A stretch of 64,000 bases of DNA. Source: Phytopythium helicoides. Taxonomy: Eukaryota; Oomycota; Peronosporomycetes; Pythiales; Pythiaceae. Below the pieces are notes generated by a model. It did no database searches, was not told the DNA's origin, and saw only the letters and a list, made by a program, of their open reading frames with translations. Each line of letters begins with the position of its first letter. The first letter of the stretch is position 1. The stretch is from contig JANFNE010000013.1 of assembly GCA_024867545.1 (NCBI GenBank), positions 930,001 to 994,000 on the forward strand, read 5' to 3'. Position numbers and translations under genes: made by a program. Below, piece by piece: positions 43,170 to 51,529 of this stretch.

Positions 43170-44273
43170 TCACGTTGTTGGTGCCGAGTCGGGAAAAGTC
43201 AAGCGCCAGAAATCGTCGGGTGTCTCGGACGGCTGATAGCGAGCGCGATGACGGGAGCACCTCTGTTTTTGCTCAGCGATCTGCTCAGCCGAAATAGCAT
43301 CCCCCAGCGCGGCATAGTATCTCGCGCACTCGGCGCAGTCAAATGCTGGAAGAGCCGCGCGCTGCTCGCGGTTGCGAACCACCTCGACGTAAGCGTACTC
43401 TTGATTCTCCTTGTCATGAGCGACGACTGAAGGTTTGTTTGCCGGGACAACAGCAGAGTCCCTGAAAATCGTGCGTGCAGATGCAGCTGCCGCGCGCTGC
43501 TTCTTGATTTCTGCCCATGTTGGTTGCGGAGCTCGCTGTCGCTTGGTGCTCGAGAAAGATTTCTTCGGCGAAGAAGGAGCTGCTGCAGATTCCTCCACAA
43601 CGACTGTGTTTGTGGACTTGGACCCGGACACAGGAGCGCGTCTCTTCTTCCATGAAGTGCTTGTTGGTGCCTTTGCGATCTGTAGCTGCGCTGGTGAGTG
43701 TGCTTGATGAACGTTTGCTTCAATATGCAGCACGTCGGGAGCTGCTTTTGCATCCGGCGATCTCGATGCAGCCTGGGGTGGTTCAGCCCCCGTTGCTGCC
43801 TGACCACCATCTTTCTCTGGCATCGTCTCGCCTGTGGAAACCAACGGCGGGTCCGTCACCTCACTCACAGCCTGCGCCGGCTCCAGCATGGGCACCAACG
43901 GCGGCGACAGGAACGTCGCCGACTCCTCCTGGTCGTGCAGCTCCTCCTCGATCCCTCTGCTCTGCTCTGCAGCCGGCGCTACTTCCTCCGAAGCCTCATC
44001 GCCCACGCGACCTTCTCGCGGACCCTCAAGCCTGGCCGCCTGTGCGTCTCCGACCTGCGTGTCCTGCGTCACCACCGCCTGCCTCGGCGACCGCCCCAGC
44101 CCGACGCGCTCCATGGCGCGCTGGTACTGGTCCAGCAGCGCCTGCTGCTCCTTCACCGTGCGCTGCAGCAGCTTGAAGCGCCGCGCGAGCCCCGCGGCCC
44201 TGCGCTCGTGCGCCTCGATCGTCGCCAGCAGCGCGCGCTTCTCGGCGGCCCAGCGCTCGGCGTCGGAAGCCAT
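43170..44273 (-). CDS. Sae2/CtIP/Ctp1-like DNA-end-resection protein (367 aa)
   Basis: The C-terminal 70 residues match the CtIP/Sae2 domain: YVEVVRNREQRAALPAFDCA, the CAEC pair, YYAAL, CSRHRARYQPSETPDDFWRL and TFPDS. In animals and yeast this domain stimulates the Mre11-Rad50 nuclease to start resection of DNA double-strand breaks. The N-terminus (residues 1-60) is a short coiled coil (LQRTVKEQQALLDQYQRAME), probably the tetramerisation region. The middle is low-complexity with several SP/TP sites (for example APSSPKKS, RSPDAK) that could be CDK targets, as in known homologues. No intron is needed. Confidence 0.85.
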   Translation of the reverse strand: MASDAERWAAEKRALLATIEAHERRAAGLARRFKLLQRTVKEQQALLDQYQRAMERVGLGRSPRQAVVTQDTQVGDAQAARLEGPREGRVGDEASEEVAPAAEQSRGIEEELHDQEESATFLSPPLVPMLEPAQAVSEVTDPPLVSTGETMPEKDGGQAATGAEPPQAASRSPDAKAAPDVLHIEANVHQAHSPAQLQIAKAPTSTSWKKRRAPVSGSKSTNTVVVEESAAAPSSPKKSFSSTKRQRAPQPTWAEIKKQRAAAASARTIFRDSAVVPANKPSVVAHDKENQEYAYVEVVRNREQRAALPAFDCAECARYYAALGDAISAEQIAEQKQRCSRHRARYQPSETPDDFWRLTFPDSAPTT

Positions 44274-45249
44274 GTTCCCGCCGAATGGTGCCCTGTAGTC
44301 GTCATAGTGTCGAAACTACCATTGGCTAAAAGCGTGTTGAATTATCAACGGTGATTGGCTGAAAGGAATGATTAGAATTGACATTACACGTAGGCGCGGC
44401 ACACGATATAAGAGCACATACAAAGTGTAAGATAAACGCAACCAGCCCGCCGAGGAGTCAGAATACAATACCGAAGCATGGTGATGACAGGGGCTTCATC
44501 GCCTGCTATCCACACTTGGATCGCCTTGACTCGCACGCTGTCGTGCTCATTATGTTCAAGTCGCCTCACGCTCGCGTAGTGTCGTCAGGCTGACGGTCAG
44601 CGATCCGTAGTGATGCGAGTATAGCGGTTTGTTGAAGGTATTGTTGAAGGCAGCCCATCGGTTGTCAACTTGAGCTTGGCTGGGAAGGTGACACTGGGCT
44701 CGACTCCATGGAGACTGCTGCGTCTGTTATGCGTCGAGAGCTCCATGCGGTCCATAATCACGCTTACGGCGCAATCGCGTAGTCACGAAAGCTCTGCGTC
44801 GTGAGGTGCCGTAGACGGCGCTGCTGCCGGTCTCTCTCCACGACGCTTCTCCTTAACGAGCCTCCAAGCACGAACGCTCGCTCGCTCGCTCACAGCCCCA
44901 AGCCCATTCGTTTTTTTCTAGCCGTCGACGTGCGTCACGACAGCCACGGCAGAATGTAAAGGTCCTCGTTCGGTCTCCTCCGTTTAGCGTCCGACGCGCT
45001 CGAATTTCATCAGGCGTCAAGCTCAAGTGGGTGTCGTCGTGGTCTGCGCGCTGGCGTCGTGACAGCGCGTCAGCCGTGGCACCAGCACACGGCGTGGGCC
45101 GATCAGAACCGGGATGGGAGCTTGTGTGATTGCTAGTCAGCAGCTCAGCACCTGCATATTGGCGCCAACAGTACTCGCCAGCCGGTTCAGCGCGCCGGCG
45201 TCGCCCGATCGCGGCATAGTGAGCGTAAGTGCGGTCGGTCCGCCCCCCG
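44274..45249. other. Long gap before START-FYVE gene 1
   Basis: No gene is supported. A 421-codon minus-strand frame (44853-46118) overlaps the START-FYVE gene and is its antisense shadow. The region should hold promoters of the Sae2-like and START-FYVE genes. Confidence 0.4.

Positions 45250-45285
<36 letters not shown>
45250..45285 (+). repeat. 36-nt poly-C run in the 5' leader of START-FYVE gene 1
   Basis: An uninterrupted run of 36 C residues follows GCCCCCCG, 30 bp before the preferred start codon. The opposite strand is poly-G and could form a quadruplex. Run length is liable to both slippage and assembly error. Confidence 0.85.
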
Positions 45286-45315
45286 ACTCGCGTTTTCGCC
45301 GCCTCGCCCCTCGCC

Positions 45316-48300
45316 ATGCCGGCCGACCGCGCGCGCAGCCGCTCGGCGCACCACGCGCGCGCGCCCGACGGCCAGCGCCTCACCGTCTTCACGCCCAGGC
45401 GCCGCGGCAGCGGCGGCGGCTTCCACGCGCGCAGCGGCGAGCGCCAGGCGCCCAGCGGCGGCTCGGGGCCGCCCAGCAGCGCCGCCGGGGGCCACACGCG
45501 GCTCGTGACGCCGCCCGCCGAGCCGCTCGAGCCGCGCACGCGCAAGTTCCTCGTGCGGCTGGGCAACGACACGTCCAACCACCTGATCCGAGACTCGCTC
45601 GAGCAGGACGAGCCCGGCTCGGTGCTCTGGAAGCCGTTCGCGGTCGTGCGCGGCGTCGACGTGCTGCGCGGCGTCGAGCGCGAGCACAGCGAGTCGGACG
45701 CCGCCTGCCTGCGCGGCGCCATCGACGTCACCGCCAGCATCGAGGAGTTCGCGCTGCTGTTCAAGCTCGACTCGCACGGCGCCGCGGCGCTGGGCAGCAG
45801 CGGAGGGAGCAGCGGATCCGGCGGCAGCGGAGGAGCGGCGAGCTCCGGCAACGGACATGGACTGCTCTTCGACGCCGACCTGGAGGACATGGTCACGGTA
45901 TACCCGATCGTGCTGCCGTCGGGAGACCACCCGCGCCGCTTTGTCGGCATCAAGTGGTGCCTCGTAGGCGCGCCATCAAGGCTCTTCCGCCGACGAGACT
46001 TCTGCTTCCTCGAGTGCCAGAAGGAGTTCACCGACAGCCGCGGACGACGCGGGTGGGTGCGCAGCATGCACTCGGTCAAGCTGCCGACCGTGCCGTCGCT
46101 CGAGAAATCGCACGGCATCGTACGCGCCAGTCTTTACCGCAGTGGGCTCACTGTCGTCGAGACGCACCGCCCCGGCGTGCTCCGCGTCACCTACACGGTC
46201 GAGATGGACCTTAAGGGCCGCCTTCCGGACCGTCTACTGCCCAACCTCATCGCACAGCGCATCTCCCGGCTTGCCGACATTGACCGCTTTCTCCAGACGC
46301 AGCGGCTGAGCTCCTCGCCGTTGCTGGGCGATCTCGATCTTGCTGAAGGACTCGACATCACGAATGAAAGAGAGGCGGAGGCTGGCTCCGGTCGCCATCG
46401 GCGAGCCGCGTGCCAGTTGTGCTACAAACCGTTTAGCGGTGGGGGTGTCTTTGGCAAGCGCCGTTCGAAGCGATACGCATGCCGCAAGTGCGGCGAGAGC
46501 GTGTGTGGCAACTGCAGTGACGACTGGCTTCTTGACGTCCCAGTTATCGGCCAAACCATGGTGCGCATTTGCACCGTTTGCTCGGCGGAGGCAAAGCACT
46601 CGCACACTGTCAACGCTGCGGCTGCAGTGACAGCCGATTTGACGCCGACACACATTGAAGTCGCGGAGGAAGAAGAGAGGACAGAAGAGGCTCGAGCTCT
46701 CAACCAGCGCATGTATCGTGACCAGCGTGCTTCTCATCGCGTGATGACGGCGTTAGAGCGTCCGAGCTCTCGTGACACGAGGCCACGTCGCCGATCACTA
46801 TCGATGGATCACTCCACCTTTGGAGCCATGGCGGACGAGCACAACCTCATGTTCGAGCAGGACACTCGGCACTCGCAGCAGACGACGCAGGCGCTGAACG
46901 CAGCCCAGCGGCGGCGAAACGCCCAGATGCAGGCTGAAAAAGAGCTACGTGAGCAAGAGCTTCGCTTTGATCGTGCACAGTTTGAGCGAGTAAAGTGGCA
47001 TGGCCCTGCGCAGCGACAGACAATCATTGACGATGACGACGACGATGACGAAGAAGACAACGACGACAGATTTGATGGCAGACGTCCTGGCGATTCGATT
47101 GACCGTCCTAGTTTCATGTCGTCAGATCGAGACCCGAACAGCTTGGCAGCTGCGCCAGAGTTCTTTGGTGCAATCGCGACCCCGTCGGCTCCTGATGGAG
47201 CGAGCGATGTTTCGGATGACCAAGAGGAGCTCACGATTGACGGATCTGGCGAGATTCGTGCGACTGCAGATCTCACGCGTTGGTGGACGGATGAGTCTCG
47301 CCAACCTAACTCCCGCCCTCATTCTGGAGGCGGTATTGTGAACGGGAAGCGACGAAATGTCATCAATGAACAGAACGTAATTGCTCGGCGTGAGGAGCGT
47401 GCGACATGGCACAATGATACTCCAGCACCAGCCATGGGAGCTGCACCAGCACGCGCTCAAGCTGCATTCCGGCCGAGTGCGGTGGTAAATGGTCGCGGTC
47501 GTGCTCGACCTCAGAGTGCGCGCACCGTGATCACCCAAGAGCACATGGACTTGATGTCTCATTATCAGCGGCAGTCTGCCATCGTCAACTCGACAATCAC
47601 CACTGGTGGTGCTCGCCGCCCGTATCAACAGCAACAACCGTACTCGCATGACCCGTACGGTACTTATAACAATCCTTCCGAGCAGGAAGAAGTTGACGAC
47701 GATGATGACAACGAGGTCTCGATCCCACCTCCGCCTCAGCACCAGGAACGCATGACGGAGCTGCAGCGCATTCGTGAGCATCAGCAACGGCAGCAGGAGC
47801 TGCGCCAGCGTCAGGCAACACTTAAACAGCAGCAGCAGCAGCAACAACAACAACAACAACCAAACGCACACCAGCGAGTATTTGATCGCCCACAGCTGAA
47901 CACGAGCGAGAGCGAATACCGTCCTGGATATGCCTCAGTGCTGGCCGCTTCATCTAGCAGTGTTGCGACGAGCAGCAGTCTGAGCAGTATGGGCAGCTCC
48001 AGCTCGGGTCAGGCATCTGGTGTTGCTAACTTCGCCCTGCCACCTTCGTCTGTGGTTGTGTCGGACGCCAACGGCGTCAATCGTGACTCCCATCGCTCGT
48101 TGGCGTCGTCTTCATCGACAAACAGATCGGACCAAACGGCGGGCGAGTCCGAGTACATTGAGACGGCAAGTGGCAACTGGGTTTCTCGTCGTGGTGGTTC
48201 GACCACCCCTCCTCGCTCGACCCCGGCGGTCGTGCAGGAGCGGAGTGGTGAGCCAGGCTTCTGCACGCGATGCGGGTCTCCTGAGTACCTCGGAGACCGC

Positions 48301-48498
48301 GGAGACATTAAGCGCAGCTGCAACTGCGGGAGCGACGTTGCGAGCAGCAGTAAGCGCACGATCCACCTCGAGGGCCGCGTGCTCGCCAATGGAAGCGACA
48401 AGCCTGTGCAAGTGGCCGTGGATGTGGAGCAAGTGCTCCCGCTGATCGTCGAGCGGCTGTCGCAGAGCTCGATGCTGCCGCCACAGGGCGGGCGGTAA
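45316..48498 (+). CDS. START-domain plus FYVE-type zinc-finger protein 1 (1060 aa)
   Basis: The start MPADRARSRSAHH lies just after a poly-C run; an upstream start in the same frame would give poly-proline and is disfavoured. Residues about 70-335 are a START-like lipid-binding domain with SLEKSHGIVRASLYRSGLTV. A FYVE-type finger follows: CQLC, RRSKRYACRKCGESVCGNC and ICTVC. START+FYVE proteins are numerous in oomycetes and probably bind PI3P on endosomes. The C-terminal half is disordered, with acidic runs, an 11-Gln stretch and Ser runs, and ends with a second cysteine cluster (CTRCGSPEYLGDRG, then CNCGSD). It is a paralogue of the gene at 51530-56554 in the START and FYVE parts only. Confidence 0.85.
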   Translation: MPADRARSRSAHHARAPDGQRLTVFTPRRRGSGGGFHARSGERQAPSGGSGPPSSAAGGHTRLVTPPAEPLEPRTRKFLVRLGNDTSNHLIRDSLEQDEPGSVLWKPFAVVRGVDVLRGVEREHSESDAACLRGAIDVTASIEEFALLFKLDSHGAAALGSSGGSSGSGGSGGAASSGNGHGLLFDADLEDMVTVYPIVLPSGDHPRRFVGIKWCLVGAPSRLFRRRDFCFLECQKEFTDSRGRRGWVRSMHSVKLPTVPSLEKSHGIVRASLYRSGLTVVETHRPGVLRVTYTVEMDLKGRLPDRLLPNLIAQRISRLADIDRFLQTQRLSSSPLLGDLDLAEGLDITNEREAEAGSGRHRRAACQLCYKPFSGGGVFGKRRSKRYACRKCGESVCGNCSDDWLLDVPVIGQTMVRICTVCSAEAKHSHTVNAAAAVTADLTPTHIEVAEEEERTEEARALNQRMYRDQRASHRVMTALERPSSRDTRPRRRSLSMDHSTFGAMADEHNLMFEQDTRHSQQTTQALNAAQRRRNAQMQAEKELREQELRFDRAQFERVKWHGPAQRQTIIDDDDDDDEEDNDDRFDGRRPGDSIDRPSFMSSDRDPNSLAAAPEFFGAIATPSAPDGASDVSDDQEELTIDGSGEIRATADLTRWWTDESRQPNSRPHSGGGIVNGKRRNVINEQNVIARREERATWHNDTPAPAMGAAPARAQAAFRPSAVVNGRGRARPQSARTVITQEHMDLMSHYQRQSAIVNSTITTGGARRPYQQQQPYSHDPYGTYNNPSEQEEVDDDDDNEVSIPPPPQHQERMTELQRIREHQQRQQELRQRQATLKQQQQQQQQQQQPNAHQRVFDRPQLNTSESEYRPGYASVLAASSSSVATSSSLSSMGSSSSGQASGVANFALPPSSVVVSDANGVNRDSHRSLASSSSTNRSDQTAGESEYIETASGNWVSRRGGSTTPPRSTPAVVQERSGEPGFCTRCGSPEYLGDRGDIKRSCNCGSDVASSSKRTIHLEGRVLANGSDKPVQVAVDVEQVLPLIVERLSQSSMLPPQGGR
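47827..47859 (+). repeat. CAG/CAA repeat encoding 11 glutamines
   Basis: Five CAG followed by six CAA codons lie in the disordered part of START-FYVE protein 1. The codon mixture suggests two expansions; length polymorphism is likely. Confidence 0.85.
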
Positions 48499-48858
48499 CG
48501 ATCTTGTAAGTGGATATGAGTAGATGGATGGATCGATGGTTGTGTGATAAGTGTCGAAGATCTGTAAGATGGCACGGACACAGAATGTGGCGACCAAGCA
48601 ATGGAAAGTGGATCAGTGAGGTGAAATGGTCGATGCGAGCTTCTGTCTTTGTTCGCTGGGCATCATTGAAAGTTGTATGTTGATGGACTGAAGGTGGTCT
48701 CCAGCGAGATGGAGAAGTGCCCGGTATGTTGTCAATCTCTCACGTACGGTTACCAGAACAGCCGAGTGGAAGAGCTTGCCCCCTGAAGTGCTCATTCTCC
48801 AACTCACCGGCTCCCCATCAACCCTCCGAGCCCGAGGCAAGCAAATCACCAAGAAACA

Positions 48859-49269
48859 ATGCAAACCACCAAGCGCCTCGCAATCCTCGCAGTCGCTGTT
48901 GCCGTCTACTTCACTGGGAATGATGTCGCTGCTCAATCGTTTGGAAGCACAGGCGTCGCCTTGGCTGCTGAGTCTGCGAGCTCCGAACTCGAGGGCTACC
49001 ATGACAGTAACGACGAAAGCTCCGACAGCTCCGACAGCTCGGATAGTCACGACAGATATGGCTACCACCACAATCGCTACGGACGTCATGCCCATGGCAA
49101 CCGTCACCGACGTCATCATCACCATCGCCGCCACCACGACGACAGCGACGACAGCGATGATAGCTACGATGACAGCAACGATGGCGGCTACGGCTACGGC
49201 TATGGGTACGGCTTTGGCGGCTACTTTCCATTCTACGGCGCTGGCTACGGCTATGGCGGGCCCTGGTAG
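48859..49269 (+). CDS. Secreted Gly-Tyr/His-rich protein 1 (136 aa)
   Basis: A signal peptide (MQTTKRLAILAVAVAVYFTG) precedes an acidic Ser-Asp stretch (SSDSSDSSDSHD), a His/Arg-rich block (RHRRHHHHRRHHDD) and a Gly-Tyr tail ending GYGYGGPW. It is a paralogue of the proteins at 50439 and 57146, with the same order of blocks and a similar leader. Function is unknown: His clusters suggest metal binding, and Gly-Tyr repeats are common in structural or adhesive proteins. No RXLR-type effector motif follows the signal peptide. Confidence 0.75.
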   Translation: MQTTKRLAILAVAVAVYFTGNDVAAQSFGSTGVALAAESASSELEGYHDSNDESSDSSDSSDSHDRYGYHHNRYGRHAHGNRHRRHHHHRRHHDDSDDSDDSYDDSNDGGYGYGYGYGFGGYFPFYGAGYGYGGPW

Positions 49270-49438
49270 ACTGCGCCGGTGTGAGTGAAGTGTGTGATGT
49301 GAGGTAGTAAGCAGAGAATACGCAGATGATGTGTCGATGTTCTGTCGTAAGTGGCGGTAGTATTGCACCGCAGTAATGAACGTCCAATTTATCTAGAGTG
49401 CCCTCGGTGCACAAGGAGTAAGACTGAGAACGCATGCA

Positions 49439-50089
49439 TTACTCGGCTGCAGATATCACTGGAGGCAGCTCCGCCCACAACGCGAAGCTTTGTAGGATAA
49501 TGGAGGCCGCGACCGTCACGTTTAGCGACGCCGTGCCACCGCCGTGCTGCGGGATATACACAAAGTCGTCGCAAATGGCCACCTGCGCGGCGTTCATACC
49601 ACTTCCCTGCTCCATCGACCGCATTAGATCACAGCAGCGAGCACCAGTACCGTTCGGAATCCTTACCTCGTTGCCCATGATGAAGGCCGTGTCACCCCGG
49701 AACGGGTTCTCAGAGATGCTGCGCGCCGTCTCGAGGATCTCGACGCCGACGATACGGATGCCTCTAGTCTGACAGAGCGCTCGGCAGTCCGCGAGCGACG
49801 GTAGCCGCGTTACAGGGCAGCCCAAGGCCTGGATAAGTCCAGCGTGGTCGTCCAGGTCAAACTTCTTCTGCCCCACGACGAACACCTCGGCGACGCCGAA
49901 GGCTGACGCGGACACCAGCATATTGCGGATGTTCTTGGCCTTTTGGACGTTGTTCACGATCAGAAAGTGCTTGAAACGACGGCCTGGAGTAGCGGAAGTC
50001 ACTGTTGACGCTAGAGATGCTGCGGGACGCGCTGGGGACGCGCTGGAGGCGGCGGAAGCATCGGGAGCGGTGGAAGCCATGAAGTCCAA
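49439..50089 (-). CDS. SpoU-family RNA 2'-O-methyltransferase (196 aa after splicing)
   Basis: A 60-bp intron (49607-49666, donor GTAAGG) splits the SpoU motif 2. Splicing gives IMGNEGSGMNAAQVAICDDF, exactly the family pattern. Motif 3 is PQHGGGTASLNVTVAAS. These form the deep trefoil knot that binds S-adenosylmethionine and methylates ribose in tRNA or rRNA. The Ala/Ser-rich N-terminus (about 30 residues) could be a targeting sequence. The intron is a multiple of three without stops, so an unspliced protein of 216 aa could be made but would disrupt the SAM site. A start at the second Met is also possible. Confidence 0.85.
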   Translation of the reverse strand: MDFMASTAPDASAASSASPARPAASLASTVTSATPGRRFKHFLIVNNVQKAKNIRNMLVSASAFGVAEVFVVGQKKFDLDDHAGLIQALGCPVTRLPSLADCRALCQTRGIRIVGVEILETARSISENPFRGDTAFIMGNEVRIPNGTGARCCDLMRSMEQGSGMNAAQVAICDDFVYIPQHGGGTASLNVTVAASIILQSFALWAELPPVISAAE

Positions 50090-50207
50090 GGTGTCAATGA
50101 GGTTGCCAGACGAACTGGTGGTGTGAATTACACGATATTAGAAATTTGCGCGCGTCACACATGTTGTTGTGTGACGCGTTGTATGCGCTTCAACATGACT
50201 GACTGAC

Positions 50208-51163
50208 GATGGTCTCTGATGCAGAATAATTGGAGAGATGTGAGGGAGGTCTAGTGGTCAATCATCAATCTCTCACACGACCACGACCAGATCTCTCCCC
50301 CGTGAGGACCATAGCATAGAGCTCGACCTCGACCTCCTCCAGCTCGCTCATTCCGCAAATCGCCAGCTCCCATTCAAGGTCCCACCACCCAACCCAATCG
50401 CCAAGTGACCAAGTGACCAAGCGAACCAGCAAGACACCATGCAGATCACCAAGTGTCTCGCACTCCTCGTTGTAGCCGTCGCCGCCTCGACCTCGGCAAC
50501 CACGTCGGCTGCCGACGCCAAGAAACCCGAGTCGGTCTCCGTTCAGGACGCGACGGTCAAGCAGGAGACTTCGTCCGTGTCGACGCCAGCATCGGCCTCG
50601 GCTTCGGCAACGGCGTCCAAGCTCGAAGGATACTACGGTCAGGGCTATGGCTACGGGAAGGGATACGGCTACGGCTACAGCTACGGCGACGACAGTAGCG
50701 ACGACTACGGCAGCAGCGACGACTACGGCAGCAGTGACGACTACGGCAGCAGTGACGACTACGGCAAGAAGCACCGCCGTCACCACGGCTGCCACCGTCG
50801 GCATCACCACCACCGCCACCACGGCAAGAAGTACGGCTACGACGACAGCTCGGACAGCTCGGACGACTACGGCTACGGAGGGCACGGCTATGGTGGTGGC
50901 TACGGTGGTGGCTACGGCGGTGGCTACGGCGGCGGCTACGGTGGCGGCTACGGTGGCGGCTACGGTGGCGGCTATGGAGGCGACTACTACGGCCGTGGTG
51001 GCTACGGCTACTACTGATCGGTGTGCGGTTGGTGACGAGATGCGGTGAAAGTAGAAAGCACAAGGTATAGTGTCGTTGGATGTCTAGTGTCGTGCTGAAT
51101 CGGCAATCAACGTGAATCAAATTGTTATTGACTCCAAAAAGGTTCATTCATCATGCACAGCAA
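50208..51163 (+). repeat. Left arm of a roughly 0.9-kb inverted repeat
   Basis: From GATGGTCTCTGATGCAG to the end near TGCACAGCAA the sequence is nearly identical to the reverse complement of 57000-57914. The arm carries the promoter, the gene at 50439-51017 and its 3' flank. It is about 41 bp longer than the other arm, mostly from extra coding repeats. The loop of 5.8 kb contains START-FYVE gene 2. Confidence 0.9.
50439..51017 (+). CDS. Secreted Gly-Tyr/His-rich protein 2 (192 aa)
   Basis: A signal peptide (MQITKCLALLVVAVAASTSA) is followed by a Ser/Thr/Ala-rich part and LEGYYGQGYGYGKGYGYGYS. Four DDYGSS-type units (GSSDDY repeats) and a His/Arg block (KKHRRHHGCHRRHHHHRHHG) come next, then more than nine GYGGG units ending DYYGRGGYGYY. 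The layout resembles mineral- or metal-binding and adhesive proteins, so a role in the cell wall, cyst adhesion or metal capture is possible but unproven. The copy at 57146-57682 is nearly identical but has fewer SDDYG and GYGGG units. Confidence 0.8.
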   Translation: MQITKCLALLVVAVAASTSATTSAADAKKPESVSVQDATVKQETSSVSTPASASASATASKLEGYYGQGYGYGKGYGYGYSYGDDSSDDYGSSDDYGSSDDYGSSDDYGKKHRRHHGCHRRHHHHRHHGKKYGYDDSSDSSDDYGYGGHGYGGGYGGGYGGGYGGGYGGGYGGGYGGGYGGDYYGRGGYGYY

Positions 51164-51326
51164 CATCCAGACACCCGCCTAACAGAGCGTCAGCCTACGC
51201 ATCAACTTCCATCTCATAACCTGACTTAGGACACCTCAGCCAGTGCACCGTACGGGTATTCACTAGAACGTGGCACACAGAGGGTCGACAATCGCCGTCG
51301 TGTTGTACACATCGCAGTCCGTCTCG

Positions 51327-51386
51327 GGCTATGGCGGTGGCTATGGCGGCGACTACTACGGTCGTGGTGGCTACGGTTACTACTGA
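51327..51386 (+). pseudogene. Truncated fourth copy of the Gly-Tyr gene (last 19 codons)
   Basis: The frame reads GYGGGYGGDYYGRGGYGYY and stops, identical to the C-terminus of the neighbouring copies. No upstream part of the gene is attached, so it is a remnant of another duplication 310 bp downstream of the gene at 50439. Confidence 0.8.
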
Positions 51387-51529
51387 TTGCTTTGCCGAGC
51401 ACGGACGCTGTGAGTATGTTGGAGTAAATGGCAAACCGTGTTGAGAGCTAGATGACACTGAAGAGCCAATGGACGTTGATGAGTCAATTTATTTGATGCC
51501 CCAATCGGCTCACTCACTCACTCTTACGC

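Noticed and set aside
45229..45315. Upstream start giving a poly-proline N-terminus
   Set aside because: It is an effect of the poly-C run; the START-FYVE paralogue has nothing similar and a better ATG lies at 45316.
44853..46118. Minus-strand open frame of 421 codons
   Set aside because: It is antisense to the START-FYVE gene, dominated by Gly/Arg/Pro runs from the GC-rich and poly-C sequence, with no domain.
50850..51005. Regular repeats resembling a CRISPR array
   Set aside because: These are codon repeats for GYGGG without spacers.
48859..51017. RXLR or Crinkler effector among the secreted proteins
   Set aside because: No RXLR-dEER or LFLAK motif follows the signal peptides.
50557..51147. 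Minus-strand Ser/Arg/His-rich frame (and its mirror at 57016-57564)
   Set aside because: It is the complement of the Gly-Tyr repeats; the plus-strand frame has the signal peptide.
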